Assembly (NCBI GenBank): GCA_024180945.1
Contig: JAKSGN010000037.1
Span: 1,555,501-1,619,500, forward strand
Direction: 5' to 3'
From: Macrophomina tecta
Taxonomy: Eukaryota; Ascomycota; Dothideomycetes; Botryosphaeriales; Botryosphaeriaceae
DNA length: 64,000 nucleotides
A model generated the notes under the pieces. The model was given only the letters and a program-made list of their open reading frames with translations. It was not told where the DNA came from and searched no databases. The translations under genes were made by a program, and so were the position numbers. Shown in pieces: positions 29,792 through 41,800 of the stretch. The first letter of the stretch is position 1. Every line of letters begins with the position of its first letter.

Positions 29792-30603
29792 CCAGAGCCT
29801 TGACAAACTCAGCCGTCTGGTATTGTCTCTTATTCAGATATGCTGAAAAACATGCATAGAGCCCCTGCGGGTACTCCAGACGTTGACAATTAGAAGCTGT
29901 TGAATATGACGATGGTGCTTCAGGTGTCATGGTGGTCTTCGCGCATGACAGGGGCCGTCCACCACGACAGGGGTCTGAAACACGTGTGTGCATATATATG
30001 TTATCTCCCTCTCTGTACCACCAAAAAAAAAAAAATTTCTCAATCACTTGCTCCGACACCTATCACCTGTTTGCAACAGTCACACCCCCCTACGGGATCA
30101 TTGCCCGTGCGGGCTTACAGATGCGCAGGTCGCGCCTGTGACAAACGCGTACATAACCGTAGGCCAGCTCTTTTCACGGGCCAAACCCTCCATCGCGGAC
30201 TTCCGAGCTGCTGGTGACTTGTCGAGAGTGGAGGCGTTAGTGCCTACGTTCCCCACGTGCGACAAGCCCGATCATCACCATGCTCTACGGAGGCAGCTCA
30301 ACGAAGCTGGGGTCACCATCAACACCGACGTTCCCCGCCACGCACATGCATAAGTCACAGACAAGCGATGGAGACAGCGCCTATCGCTACGCAGACCTTG
30401 GCTAGTGGGAACTCGTGTGTTCCTGGATCACGCCCGACCGGAGCCCCACAAGCCGGGGGACCCGGGCGCCGTGGCGCTACCCAGGAAACGTTAGTGCGGG
30501 GACCTGCTCGGCAGCGCCTATCCCTCTGTTCTTGAACCCGCACGTCACGTCGTGAGCATAAGAACAAAACCGCAGTGGTACCCAATAATCCGTTAATTGT
30601 ATG
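29248..30603. other. Intergenic with A tracts, no supported gene
   Basis: The stretch contains TCAAGTCAAG-like fragments near 29320 and 29680 that recall hAT2 subterminal repeats, a 27-nt A run at 29760-29786 and a 13-nt A run near 30023. No coding frame is convincing. Confidence 0.5.
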
Positions 30604-31827
30604 TCAGCAAGAGTTCAAAACTGCCTTCAACAACCTCCCAGCTCCCTTAAATATTCCTTGGAGTTCCTTACCGCCCGCTTCCTCGTCTCTGAGCTGCTCC
30701 CATCGCCGTTTCAATTCGCGCCAATGCTGCCTCAGCGGATCTTTCCACAGCTGGAAATTCAGTCCATCGTCCTCCACGAGCCTGACGTAGCCATCCATGG
30801 CCTCGACTGCCCTGCTTAGGCTTGGCCTCTCCATCGCAAAGATACAGAACTCTGCCCACAGCCCGGTGAAAGACGTCCATCTGTGGACCACCTCCGGCGA
30901 CCGCTCAGCGCTATGCTGCCTCCGCGGTGACGAGAGCGAATACGGCACAACGCTTGAACGATCGACTCTACGTCGCTTCCTCCTCGGAGTTCTGCTGGCT
31001 TTTTCTAGTCCTGGCTGGGCACTGCGCGTGTCGAGCATAACGGCCCCGTGATCTTGGTCCGTATGGACGGCTCCTCTTGCAGGTCGAATGTCGATAATAA
31101 TGACGTCGTCGTCGTCGCCTTCGTCGTTGGCGTTGTTTTCGCTGGCGTCAATGTCTCCTGATTCAGGGTCAGCTCTCGTCCTGTGTACTGTGGTAAATCA
31201 CCAACCTTCCTTGGCTGCGATATCGGTCCCAGCGTCGTCCATATTCGTCCTAGTCCTCGCCGCGCTCTGGGAATGACTGACCGGACTACTGGAGACCGTT
31301 GTCGAGGGTTCCGTGCAGCTGCTGCTCCGGTAGCTTTCGAAGTCAAACCAGGCCTCCTCCAGCTCTTTTGCGCTCATGACCTCTTCGATCCGGTGGTCTG
31401 GGACGTTGAATGGCACTTCGTAAGAAAATGCCTCAGCCGACGGGAGTAGCGGAACCTCAGCGGTTTGTCCAAGAGTTATATGAAACGGAGGGGTGTCTGT
31501 CACCGAGCTCCCATCACTGAGGGACGATGCAGAAGACGTGACACTTTCGCCGGCGGTTACTTCGTCATCAGCCCCGCTGGGACCGGAACCTTCCGTCCCA
31601 TCGACCCGCCGCTCGTCAGTGGGAAGGCTGCTATGAGAAGATTCTTCCTGGTTTAGCGAGGCCAGGGCTTCGCTGAGGTCGAAAAGCGTGCTCGCCGCCA
31701 GCAAGTCAACCTCCTCCAGGCTCTGTTGGTTACCCACGCTCAAATATCCTTCATGGAAGAGAGAAAGGATCTGGGGAGTCAGTTGAAGGTTGCAGGCGAT
31801 CAAGGTGCCGTTGATTGTAGTCGTCAT
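30604..31827 (-). CDS. Unknown fungal protein, two exons
   Basis: The exons 31206-31827 and 30604-31157 are separated by a 48-nt intron (31158-31205: donor GTTGGT, branch GCTGACC, acceptor ATCAG). The joined length is exactly 392 codons. The N-terminal region has a hydrophobic/helical segment (ACNLQLTPQILSLFHEGYL), then a serine-rich disordered stretch, an acidic block (DEGDDDDVIIIDI) right after the splice, a basic KRRRVDR patch that could be a nuclear signal, and a compact tryptophan-rich C-terminal domain (FTGLWAEFCIFAMERP...LWKDPLRQHWRELKRRW). I do not recognise the family. Acidic and basic blocks suggest a nuclear role, but that is only inference. The frame is also open upstream of the ATG at 31827 to 31956; the shorter start is preferred because the extension is unlike the rest. 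Confidence 0.68.
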
Positions 31828-33483
31828 GGTGAGAAAAGCGTTGAGAAGAACAACTGATGGAGCGAAGGTGATGGCTTGGGTGAGATAGCTGGACAGGGAC
31901 AGCCATCCTTTTATGTTGGCCCACAGCCGCATCACCTGATTAAATCCTGGATCCACTTACTCTCACAGTAACCACTCCGAGGTTGACGTTTTCTCCTGTA
32001 TGGCTCCCCTGGCCACGCCACTCCCAGGTCGTACCGCAGCATGAGACTGGTCGGCTTGAGCCCCACCGTGGCGAGTCGTTGGCTTACACTGTCATGGCGG
32101 AGGTGCTTCACGCCTTCAGCCCGCGCGTCATGACAATGCTCATTGCGGTGTGTCCAACGGCGGTGAATGGCCATAGGCGTATTCCTCCTCAGGCAGAGGT
32201 TCGTGTGGCAGTGATGACGTCTACTGATGTACCTCAACTGGTTGTGAAGGGGGGCTGTGATGGGGCTAGGGAGGCGAGGTAGCCGCCGCTCATTGCATCA
32301 ATTCGCTCGAGCGGTGTTGGGTGTTGGCGTTTGGGGGGTTTAGCGCTATCTGAGTCCTTGTTCGCAGCCCGTGATAGGTGATATGGAGCCATGGGAACCT
32401 ACCGGAGCACTGGGATGGCCCATCGCTTACGCATCTATGCATGTGGCACGGGGGAGTGTCTGGCCAGCAAGAGTTGTACCCGCAGAAGACACTTCAACCC
32501 AGCACCCTTATTGGACGAATTGATGGCGGCGTCTTCCCTTCCACATGACACGACCAACGCTCGCGTCCATCTGCACCGTCTCAGATATTCAGGCCATTCG
32601 ACGCCCAAACCTTGTCCCTGCTCGGCCTCGGACGCGCCACAAGAGTGCCTTCGATCTATTCTAACCTGGCGAGCAACACAAAGGGCGCGGCCTACCAATG
32701 CGAGCGGACGATTTCACCGCCTGTTGATGCTGGGAGCGGGAGATACCTGTTTTACGTTGCAACATATCCGTATCCTAAAGCATTGGCCTTCGATACTTTA
32801 TTCGACACCGCTCGCTCGTGCGCAATGCCGTCTACCAGGGGTTGGAAGCTTTGCTGAACCCAAACCGCCGTGATCATGGGGCTCTCGGCTCCATGGATGG
32901 AGCGGGTGAAGCGGGATGAGTCTCCGATACCCCCACCCCTCGGCGTGCGCCCGAGGGTTGGGAACTAGAGCACGAGGTGCCTGCATTGCCAAGAGCAATA
33001 AAGGCTCTACTTGTTTCTACGGCTTGAGCACGATCGTGGATTCTACAAATACCTCAGTCTAAGCTGCGAGCTTCGCTCAATTTCAGGCCTAAAGACTGTT
33101 ATAACCGGCAGGAAGGGTTCCAAAGAGTAGGTTCAGAGTGTTTGTACTATCATGTTCTTCGTAAGAGCTACTCTACTGGAGGCTACCTAAGAGGGGGAAC
33201 CGTTAGCGCAGCACTAGTGCAACGCCGGCCGTGGAAAAAGACGTTTAATGCCCGGGAAAGATTGCCTCATCAGTGCTTCCCGACCAGCCTGCTCCACACA
33301 TGCCACAGTCTCACATTCGTGATAATCAGGATTCACGCTGTCACGTCATTTGAGATTCTTCAGGGAGTTGCTGATCATTGTTTCGGCATATCCGCTGCCT
33401 ATCTCGTCTCCTCAGAAGTCGTTCCGCAGACACCCCCATATCAAGCACAGAAATCACCCATAATATTCTAGACCCCCGTCGTA
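31828..33483. other. Intergenic, no supported gene
   Basis: Only short frames without motifs (for example 32391-32873) are present. I see no splice-consistent gene or repeat. Confidence 0.45.
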
Positions 33484-33882
33484 TCAGCGCCCTGCGAACA
33501 GCTTGGCAAGCCTTTCCCACCATTGCCTCTGGGCAGCAATCTCCGCGCGAAGAGACTGCGACTCTGTCTGTTGAGCGACAATGTGGCGGTGGAATTCATG
33601 CAGCAACACTTCGCACGCAACAATCCTCTCCTCATACTTCACTACCAGAGCTGCATTGTCGCAGCGGCAGTGCCGTTTTTCTTTTTCCTGAAGGGGATGG
33701 GATGGCGCAAAGTCTTCGCGTCGTGACCCCTCGATCATCGGAGAGGCAGGCGGGGAGGGGCTCGAGCCCAGACTGATGACCGAAGGCGGCGCGTGGGGAT
33801 GCGTATGGTTCTGCGGCAGAATAGCCGGCGTTTCGACTACATTTTCGGTGAGTGGAACCGTGCTCGAATGGCTGGATATCAT
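33484..33882 (-). CDS. Small unknown protein with C-terminal coiled coil
   Basis: This 132-residue single-exon frame has a proline/serine-rich N terminus (SSPSPPASP) and a helical C-terminal half rich in Glu, Gln, Arg and Leu (LRAEIAAQRQWWERLAKLF), probably a short coiled coil. A CRCDN motif marks the boundary. I do not recognise it. Its layout resembles the small gene at 47786-48190. No intron is needed. Confidence 0.5.
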   Translation of the reverse strand: MISSHSSTVPLTENVVETPAILPQNHTHPHAPPSVISLGSSPSPPASPMIEGSRREDFAPSHPLQEKEKRHCRCDNAALVVKYEERIVACEVLLHEFHRHIVAQQTESQSLRAEIAAQRQWWERLAKLFAGR

Positions 33883-34420
33883 TGTGCTCGGATGACGATG
33901 AGCTGACGGATTGGTTGGCGTCGTCGATGTCTGCGATCGAGTTGTCTGCCGCGATTGGCTATTTATTCATAGATTTAGAACGAACGTATCTCTTACAACC
34001 ATATTTGATAGGACTACGTGAGCAGCTTGAGAAGGGCGTTCGATCTCGTCTGAGAAGGGTAGACAGTGCTTCTTGAAAGAAAAAACAGCGTGCGCAAATG
34101 CTCTACTATGCTTCAGTCGAGTGACAGCTTGGATATTTATATCTTGTCTCTCGCCCCTATGCAGTGCACTTGCAGGGCGCCCATGCTAGCCGCTCTCGCA
34201 AGCGCCGTGCAGCCCCGCCCCGGCAAGCGCCGCATCGCTCCGGCCGCATGCCGACAGGCGGGAGACCGCCACTGTGCAAAGGCCGAACCCCGGTAACTGA
34301 CATCCGACTGTCGTTATAAGTGTTAGCAACCTTTTGCGAAAGGCTGCCGGGTGTTATATTTATAGAGCTGCCCTTCTGCGGGAGCTCAGAACTAAAGCTC
34401 AACCGTGTTCAACGAACAGT
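33883..34420. other. Shared upstream region of two divergent genes
   Basis: This interval separates the minus-strand small gene from the plus-strand three-exon gene. It contains a GC-rich stretch near 34190-34260 and no supported frame. Confidence 0.4.
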
Positions 34421-34959
34421 ATGGTCTCGCGAAAGAGAGCGCGTTCTTTTGACCTGGACAGGCCACCTTCAAGTACCAAAGCGTTCTGACACCTAATTTT
34501 GACGCAACTGACGTTACAAGGCGACTTTCTTACTCGAATCGATGACCTCCTGACCGCTGAGAACAATCGTCACGATGCGATGGTAACTCAGTTGGCGTTA
34601 CTAAGGGAGCACGTCTTGGAGGGCCGCATCGCAAACAAGAGGCCAAGAATTGCCGGAAAGGAGAACGAGGTGGCCCACCATAGCCAACAGATCACTCAAG
34701 TCGAGCAAACGGAATCTGTTCCCACGCTGGACCAACTCGCAAATAAAATGCTTCTAGGTCAGAAGCTTCCTTGTATTAAATCCATCGCGAGCCGTGTGGC
34801 AGTCCAGCTCCTCACGCGCATTATTCGCGATATCAACAGCAAGGGGCAAGGTATGTCTATAGATCAGGTGCCATGTCGCCATGTGCTGATATGATAGCCC
34901 AAATTGGATGGAAGGAGCTGATGGCCAGCACCCGGCTTGATCGGCTTCTAAAGGGATAA
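34421..34959 (+). CDS. Small unknown protein, three exons
   Basis: The exons 34421-34472, 34521-34850 and 34898-34959 join into exactly 148 codons. Intron 1 (48 nt) has donor GTACCA, a CTGAC branch and acceptor CAAG. Intron 2 (47 nt) has the consensus donor GTATGT, a GCTGAT branch and acceptor ATAG. The 147-residue product starts with a basic MVSRKRARSFD, has a helical region (FLTRIDDLLTAENNRHDAM), a KRPR basic patch and a C-terminal segment LLTRIIRDINSKGQ running across the last splice to IGWKELMASTRLDRLLKG. I do not know the family. The splice logic strongly supports a real gene. It converges on the next gene with 64 bases between stops. Confidence 0.72.
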
Positions 34960-35023
34960 GAGGGACAAGATACATGGTAGATAAAAGTGACTCATTTATA
35001 CCGAAGATTAAAATACAAGCTTA

Positions 35024-35350
35024 TCACCATTCATCCCAAAGCCCGATAAATTTGCCAAGCTCCATCCGTTTTATATACAGCCTCTCTGTCCTACTCATGC
35101 GGGCGAAAATCTGGTCGTCCCAGTTCATGCGTACCGGGTAAGAGGATGTATATCGGTCCATCTCGGTTTGCGAGTAGTAGCATGCGATGCTATCTATGTC
35201 GGACTCACTTAGGAGCCAAAAGTTCAGAATTGATTTGGGAAGACGCGGGTGTGGTGGTCCGGTTGGGAGACGGTAGAAAGGCACGAGAGGAGTTCTCATA
35301 CATTTGAGCTTGGCGTAAAGGGCTGGGTTCTGGCAGGAGTTGCGTGGCAT
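35024..35350 (-). CDS. Small conserved-type fungal protein, KFIGL C terminus
   Basis: The 108-residue single-exon frame contains LPKSILNFWLLSESDIDSIA, then a YYSQ...YTSSYPV segment and a basic C terminus ending KRMELGKFIGLWDEW. From memory, small fungal proteins with the core S-I-L-x-F-W-x-L-x-x-x-x-L/I-D plus a closing KR-x-(L/F)GKFIGL recur in many Pezizomycotina genomes without known function. I cannot check that here. The frame appears complete, with a plain ATG start, and shows no membrane segment or signal peptide. Confidence 0.6.
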   Translation of the reverse strand: MPRNSCQNPALYAKLKCMRTPLVPFYRLPTGPPHPRLPKSILNFWLLSESDIDSIACYYSQTEMDRYTSSYPVRMNWDDQIFARMSRTERLYIKRMELGKFIGLWDEW

Positions 35351-35720
35351 TTTGTCAACCTGTGGGTGAGGCTGCCTCTGTGCAGAGATGTGTTTAAATA
35401 TACTGGCTTAGGCCTTTCTCTGGATTCAAGCGTTCCAAAATCCAGGAATTGAACAGTCCGGCGAGTGGCTTCACCCCTGCCAGTCGCCTGGATCCACCGG
35501 GCGCTTGCTCGTGGGGCTATGCAGAGATGACGCCACCAGGCCACAGCGTCAATAGTACAGGCGCCATCGGTCAACCCAGGCCCACTTCCTTATTGTCTTT
35601 GGTCTCAGTGACATGCTTGCGAAGATTAGTCATGAGCAAACCACGTGTTGAGAGGAAAAATCTTGCATCAATTTGAGACTACCTATATTGTTCGACTCTA
35701 TCGCCTCGATCCATACCACT

Positions 35721-37234
35721 TCAGCAATCACCGGTGAGGTCTATAGGATCACCTGGAGAAGACCCCATTGATCTTCGCATTTTCTTTATATCCTGCTCAA
35801 AGTCTAGCGTCTCTGACCGCCGCTTCTTTGATCGTTCCGGACCACTCCAATTCTCTTTGTCACTGTCGCTATATTGATGCTGAGGGTATGGCGTTCCTCC
35901 TCGATTCCTGAACAAGCTCTCGCGAATAATGGGTGATTCGGCGGAATTGCTTGCATCAGGGACAACTTCTTCGATATTAGCATTAGTCTCCTCTTCCACT
36001 TCAGCTCTTTGGGACTTGGGTAGGTGAGTAATCTGAAGCTTTTCCGGGAGGTTGGTCGGGTAAGCTTGGTAAGTACTCCCATAAAACTTGTTAATCAGGT
36101 GGTGCTGACGTTGAAGTATCTGGAAATAGTCTACCACGCGAGGGAGTTGGTTTCCGCGGAACTCAACTTCCCCATCTCTGATTATGACAATATCCAGTTT
36201 ATGACTTTCCCAGAAATCTGATAGATCACTGGTGGGCACATCAGTGGCCCCGAGCTCCCAGGTGGTTAGGTCAACCTCGGTTGAGCCTGTCTGAGGGCGC
36301 GGTATCTCGAGGGCGATACCCGAAGCTGCCTCTTCGTAAGCCTATGTCTTAATCAATGCTCTGTCCTTCGATTTATACTTTTTGGTTGATGCTCTCTCCC
36401 ATGAGCCTTTTCTCCAAACATTCGCTCTCTTTCATCTTGATAGACAGCCTCAATAGCTGGCAGTGGCTCAACACTACCAGGACGCGATAAAGGCAGATTC
36501 TGTTCGTTCGCGTCACTGTCGTCAGATCCAGTAACCACTGGCTTGCCTGGTCGTATAAAAAACAAGATTCAGTACTATAATCCTCGATCGTTCGCTTGGA
36601 CGTACCAATTTCAGCTCGAATGACTCCGCTCCTCTCCTCATGGGTCAAATCCTCCAAATTATATTCCGGAAATACATCCGAAAAGTGTTCGGGGAATGGC
36701 GCAAAGACCAGATCAGGTATTGGATAAAAATCGAAGCCCGGTTCCAAGACCGCCAGTCTGTTAACTAAGCGCGCGACGAGACCGAACAAGTCTCTGACCA
36801 CTGCGTCTCGTGGGATCTCATTTCCACGATACGTTATTCGTTCGAAATAGTCCATCGGACAATCTTGTAAAAGATCCGCGAAGTCGAAGAAGCTGGCTTC
36901 GTGTGTTAAATCAATAGTCTCAGAAAGTGGGATCCGCGGAGGAGTTTGCGGAGGGGTTTCGCAGTGGCTGGCAGCACTGCCGCGCTCGTAATGCCGGTCA
37001 GGGACATGCTCCCCAGCATTAGCTGAACCTAAGCGGTAAATAAATTATAAGCTGTTCTTCATGTAAGAATGAGTACACTACAAACGACATACCCGTGAGC
37101 GAAATTCCATCCTTAGACGAATCCTCGGGGGTTGCGTGCGAGTCCATTCGAGAGCTCTTGGAAACCGCAGCACCACAGACGGCGCCGGACTCAGCGGGAG
37201 AGTTAGTGGACTCAAAAGGTGCGGGGGAATCCAT
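35721..37234 (-). CDS. Unknown protein with two related domains, four exons
   Basis: The model joins 37093-37234, 36606-37028, 36379-36546 and 35721-36325 (446 codons including stop). Introns: 37029-37092 (GTATGT...CTTAG), 36547-36605 (GTACGT...CCAG) and 36326-36378 (GTATAA, branch GCTTAC, acceptor GGCAG). The first two introns are clear. The third is weaker; without it the protein stops at 36353 after 252 residues and the last exon has no ATG of its own, which favours the longer model. The protein has an N-terminal disordered region, a domain with YRGNEIPRDAVVRDLFGLVA, and a later domain with FRGNQLPRVVDYFQILQ, which look like copies of one fold. The tail is acidic with a KKRR patch. Function is unknown. 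Confidence 0.62.
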
Positions 37235-38072
37235 TGAGCTAGATTGAAGACTCTTGAGGGGACGAAGCAGGAGATTTTGAGATAGAGCAAGAGGCCGTGA
37301 AGAAAGGTTTAATGGGCGCTCCCATGGGTCCCTTATATGCCCAACAAAGTAAATCACGTGCAATTATCGGAGCATCGTATCCGCCCGGCCATTTGGCTAT
37401 TATGCCGGGGTAGTATTCTCACCGCATCTCCGCCCTGCCCCTCGCCACGTAAGATGGCACGAAGATGAAGCGAGGCAGGATGACGCGGCACCAAAGCTCG
37501 ATGCTTGCAAGGCTGGTCGAGCGCACCCTACACAAGATCTACCTGCATGAGCATCCGCACGGAACCATACGTGTACCCTCCATGACACCTGCGGAGCTCT
37601 TCCGACTCCCTGTCCTTTACAGTAGCGCCTCGTTGCCAAAGCCTCCTGCGCCATGCAGAAGCTCCACAATCGAGCACGCGAGGAAAGATACCGCGCTGTC
37701 AGTATTGAGTGCCCCACATATGGCTTAAATCAAGCAGCATGCGTGCGGCGGAGGTGCCCGTCTAGACCCGCGCACTCAAGCGATGCGTTGGTGCATCTGA
37801 CAAAAGGCAAGTAGTCCTGATTCAGAGTACACTGGTAGTAGATAACCGCCTGCAGCAGATACCCTCAGTCATACTTATTACTGAATGTTAAAGGGGCCAA
37901 ACTCTGAGCATTGCTTCGCTTTAACCGCTGTTTTGCAGGCCATTTCCACTTGGCCGTGTCCTGGCCACGACTCAGCTCACAACGACACAAGTTCAGCACA
38001 CAGGTCGGAAAAGAGAGAACTGGATTCTACTTAATAACACTAGACCTATTTCCTCAATGCCACCTTGTCTAT
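37235..38072. other. Intergenic, no supported gene
   Basis: This is the promoter side of the four-exon gene and the 3' side of the next gene. Short frames only. Confidence 0.45.
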
Positions 38073-38861
38073 TTAAAATGCTTGTTCGAGCACCTGGTTT
38101 TTATAGAAGTCATAGAGAGCCTGATCAGCTTTGTAGCCCTCGCCGTCCATAGGCTTCCAGTCAGACCAGTCAGAGGCTACTACCACCGTAAAGTCTTTCA
38201 GAGTCTCAGTTAGAGGATCAAACTGGAATTTTCCCACCTGAAACTCTTCATCACCATAGAACAACATATGGACGCATTTGCGATCTAGTATGTTGGAGAG
38301 CTCTGCATGACTGACAACGCACCACTCGAGGTTTTTCTTCCGGTACAACCTCTCCCCCTTCAGGAAGTTGTGCCAGACCTCGATGCCACAAACAAGGTCC
38401 TCCAAACTGTTAGGCTCGATGTACAAGCCTTGGTGTGTACTTTCAGGGGCTGCTGAGTGAGCGGGGCATGAATCCTGTCTGGCCGTAGGGGCTGTAGTCA
38501 AGGTAGTCGAAGGGACTATATGCACGTAAGTAAATGAACCATGCTTCTGCTCCATGAACATACTGCTCAGAGGCTCTTCCCGCTCAGGAGTCTCTCTCTC
38601 GGCTTCAAGGCGCCACGCAAGTGGCAGCTGATCAGAATGATGGTGGGCCATGGTCCTGCGTAGGACCTCTGCATCATGGTCTGACTCGTCGAGGTCGGAG
38701 CCCTCGTACATGGTAGTCGCATCATTTCCGGTGTCATCTGTGTCGTTGCCCGACTCGTCCACCTCGGAGCTATCGTAAATGGTAGTCGCATCATCCTCCG
38801 TATCATGTTCGAGATTGAGCCAGGAGAAATCCCGCTGCAGCGAGTGGTCGGGGCCTTCCAT
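38073..38861 (-). CDS. Unknown acidic protein with internal duplication
   Basis: The single-exon 262-residue protein has an acidic N terminus in which a unit reading DDATTIYDSSEVDESGND is repeated as NDATTMYEGSDLDESDHD (about residues 23-63). This looks like a tandem duplication with phospho-acceptor-like tyrosines and serines in an Asp/Glu setting. The C-terminal half (about 150-262) looks globular: EVWHNFLKGERLYRKKNLEW, a CVHMLFYGDEEFQVGKF segment and SDWSDWKPMDGEGY. I do not recognise the family. No signal peptide or membrane segment is visible. The ATG at 38861 is the first in the frame. Confidence 0.55.
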   Translation of the reverse strand: MEGPDHSLQRDFSWLNLEHDTEDDATTIYDSSEVDESGNDTDDTGNDATTMYEGSDLDESDHDAEVLRRTMAHHHSDQLPLAWRLEAERETPEREEPLSSMFMEQKHGSFTYVHIVPSTTLTTAPTARQDSCPAHSAAPESTHQGLYIEPNSLEDLVCGIEVWHNFLKGERLYRKKNLEWCVVSHAELSNILDRKCVHMLFYGDEEFQVGKFQFDPLTETLKDFTVVVASDWSDWKPMDGEGYKADQALYDFYKNQVLEQAF

Positions 38862-41800
38862 CAGACGACTTAGTCATGATCAATTGAAGGTGTTGCTCGG
38901 AGTCTTACTATGCATATGATTGCTCATAGCTTGGTATCCATCAATGTGGGGGACAGGAGCGATCATCTTGTCTGCTTGCAGTTCGGTGTTGGCTGGGTGG
39001 TTCGGCGTAGTGACTTGACGTGAGGTCCTGGGCCAGCGAGCTGGACATTTATACGTCGTCTCGACGCAGCGAAGCGCCATCTTCCGGGCATCACGGCCGC
39101 GTGACTCCTGATCGCTTGACGGAGACCAGAGAGCTAATTTCGGGAGCATAGAGAGCTGAAGCTGCTTGTAGGACGAAGATAGCACACCAAGCGCCTCCTG
39201 AAATGACGTGAGTTTGCTGTAGATTGACAGGGAACATCGGGTGCGATGCCATCCGCCATCCCGCAGGAAGCGCTCGCAAGGGCCCACATTAATTGATACG
39301 GAGCATTACTGCTACACTGACTCCCCTGCAGCTGGCTCAGCTTCCTCGGCCGTCGGACCACATTCGTGACGTGGGGCCCCTCCATGTCTTTGCATGCCAT
39401 AGCATCCCGTAGGCCGCTCGTACACCTGTGGATTGGAGGCCATAGCTTGGCTCACAGCATGGATGGTGAATGGAGTGCTGCGGCGATGCCGCTTGACGCT
39501 AGCGAGACGCGGCTTCCACTCCGGTGCACTATCCAATCGCTTGAAAACTCAGCTTGCTGTGCCATCCATCATCAGATGTGTCTTTAGTATAAATATGAGC
39601 CACCCATATCGTCTTCTTCGTCTAACAAGGAACTCAGGGATCCAAAGCACGAACTACAGTCAGCTCCATCTTCACTAGACATGGGAAAACCAGTCAGTCT
39701 GCTCTTGGGCTGATCTTCAATAACTTTCTGACTCAATGCCAGATCACCCCGCAGGCACCCGATCAAGGCCGCGGCGGCTATGATACGACGGGTACGCCCA
39801 AGCCACCGAGAAGCACGAGGTCTGCACAGACTCAAGGTCAGTAAAGGCAAAGAGTGGCAATTTCCACAAGGACTTCCGAATCGCGGCTAACGCTAGGTCA
39901 CTGTAGTTGTGTCACTTTGTTGACCGCAGCTTCATTTATCTTCCTGACCTCTTCGGCGATCATGTACTCGGCTAGAGAGAGCGAGAGAGAGAAGTGGTGT
40001 GGGGGGAAGGATGTGGGGTTGATTACACAAGGACCTGCGCGTCCTTGTACTATAGAAATGCGAAGAAAATGCTGTTGTTCATTGCCACCCCAAATACCTG
40101 GCGAAGTGAGAATGGTGATGTTACGGATGCCTCCGGTCTCCCCGAAAGGTGCCAGAAGCGCCACTCCGCGGATATTCTCTGAAGGCAATGAGAGGACCAA
40201 CATGCAGTGATGGATATTATAGCTAGTATGTCACTAGTCTACTGCTTCAGACACTCTGATGTGTGCAGTCACGCCGGCCTTTTCCGCGCTTGCCGGAGCT
40301 CTCCCGTGCTACGATGGTCTGGAATAGCGTGCATAAAAGGAGCGTCAATGTCCAGGAAATAATCATCCATCCGACTTCAGGCCAGCATGAATCATAGGTG
40401 CTCCTCCAACATGCCCCGAGTCATCGCAGATGACAATGTAATCTCGAAGCGGTCTTCCCTCGAAATACGTGTGAAGCATATCCTCAACAGCGGATCATCG
40501 TCTGATGAGCGAGCTCTCAGGCCTTTTGCTGAACCGGTACGTAGGCTCTTTACTGGCGAAAGCACGCACTGACTTGGCAGCAGGGCCCACCGTCGGCTCA
40601 GGGACATGCAAGTCCCGGAGTTCCGCGCAGCGTACGAAGCCGCCACCGGAACGATTTGACCTCCAGCCTGGATGCTCAAAGGAAGCCCACTCCGGCTTTA
40701 TGCCCTAAGAATGGGGCGGACGAGCGGGAGACCTATCAGAGGAAGGATTTCAGCGCTTGGGTACGAACTTCAAATAGCGGTATAGAATCTCGGTGGAGAT
40801 TCGAGGAAAGGACTACGGACCGCATCCGCGGCACACTGCCTATTGGGGCGCTTTGCAACATGGAGCATTCTCGTGAGCAATCACGGATGAAGCGAGATGA
40901 AGAACGGCACATGAGGAAACGGTCAGAGAAGGCGCGTGAAGGGTGGGCCAAACGAGATAAACGTATTGAGGCAATCTTACAACGGCTGGACTCGCGACTA
41001 GAGCAAAATCCCGGAATGACACGACTAGGGCCCTAGCTTGTATGTAGTAACTGTGGGGGTATGGGGCAGCTAGAGGTAGTTTCCTGATTGTGTAATAACT
41101 CGGCTCATGAAGCCGGGCCAACGCGCGGCAGGTGTGGCACTTGGCCCAAGTGAACGAACAGTTTGCATATGCCCCATGTAGAAGTGTCATGCGCAGCTCC
41201 TTAGCCAGCTGTTTGCCTCTTCCTGGAACTACTCATAACACGGGAGTGTTCCCCGTTAAGGAGTGGAGGTGGAGCCCTAAGCAAGGTCGGTATCTGAGGG
41301 CGATTGGATCCAGGTAACTAATTTACCGGGATTTCTATTTAGAACTGGTGGCTCGAGACCCATCCGCCAACAGTAGGCATGGATCGTTGCCTTTATTCAT
41401 GCTCTATCCCTTAGTGCCGCGGGCGGAGAATTCGGGCACAAATGAAGAGCGGGAAAACTTTCAGGATAGAGAGAGAGCATGGAGTGGGCGAGTATGTGCT
41501 ATCGTACGAAGACTCCTGCACGAATTTCCTCACATTCATGTGGAGTATGGTCATCCTGGTTTCAGAGTTGACCGCATGTGGCATTGAAGAAGCACTTCCA
41601 CCCTTCGGGAAGACCTCCTGCCGTGAGCCGAGCATTCCTGATGCTTAACATCGAGTCAGAAGATGACGCTACCCCTAGAGGTCCGCCTTTTCTACGCCGC
41701 ACATCAACATATCGGCCCTTATGTCCCAGCCGTCCCCTGCCAGCACATACGCCTGGCTGCGCAGGTCCGATAAGCGCACCTGACGCACCGCCAGGGCTTG

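Noticed and set aside
39854..40210. Overlapping frames on both strands near 40 kb
   Set aside because: The minus frame looks weakly protein-like at its C terminus, but there is no motif, no splice support and a GA microsatellite inside it.
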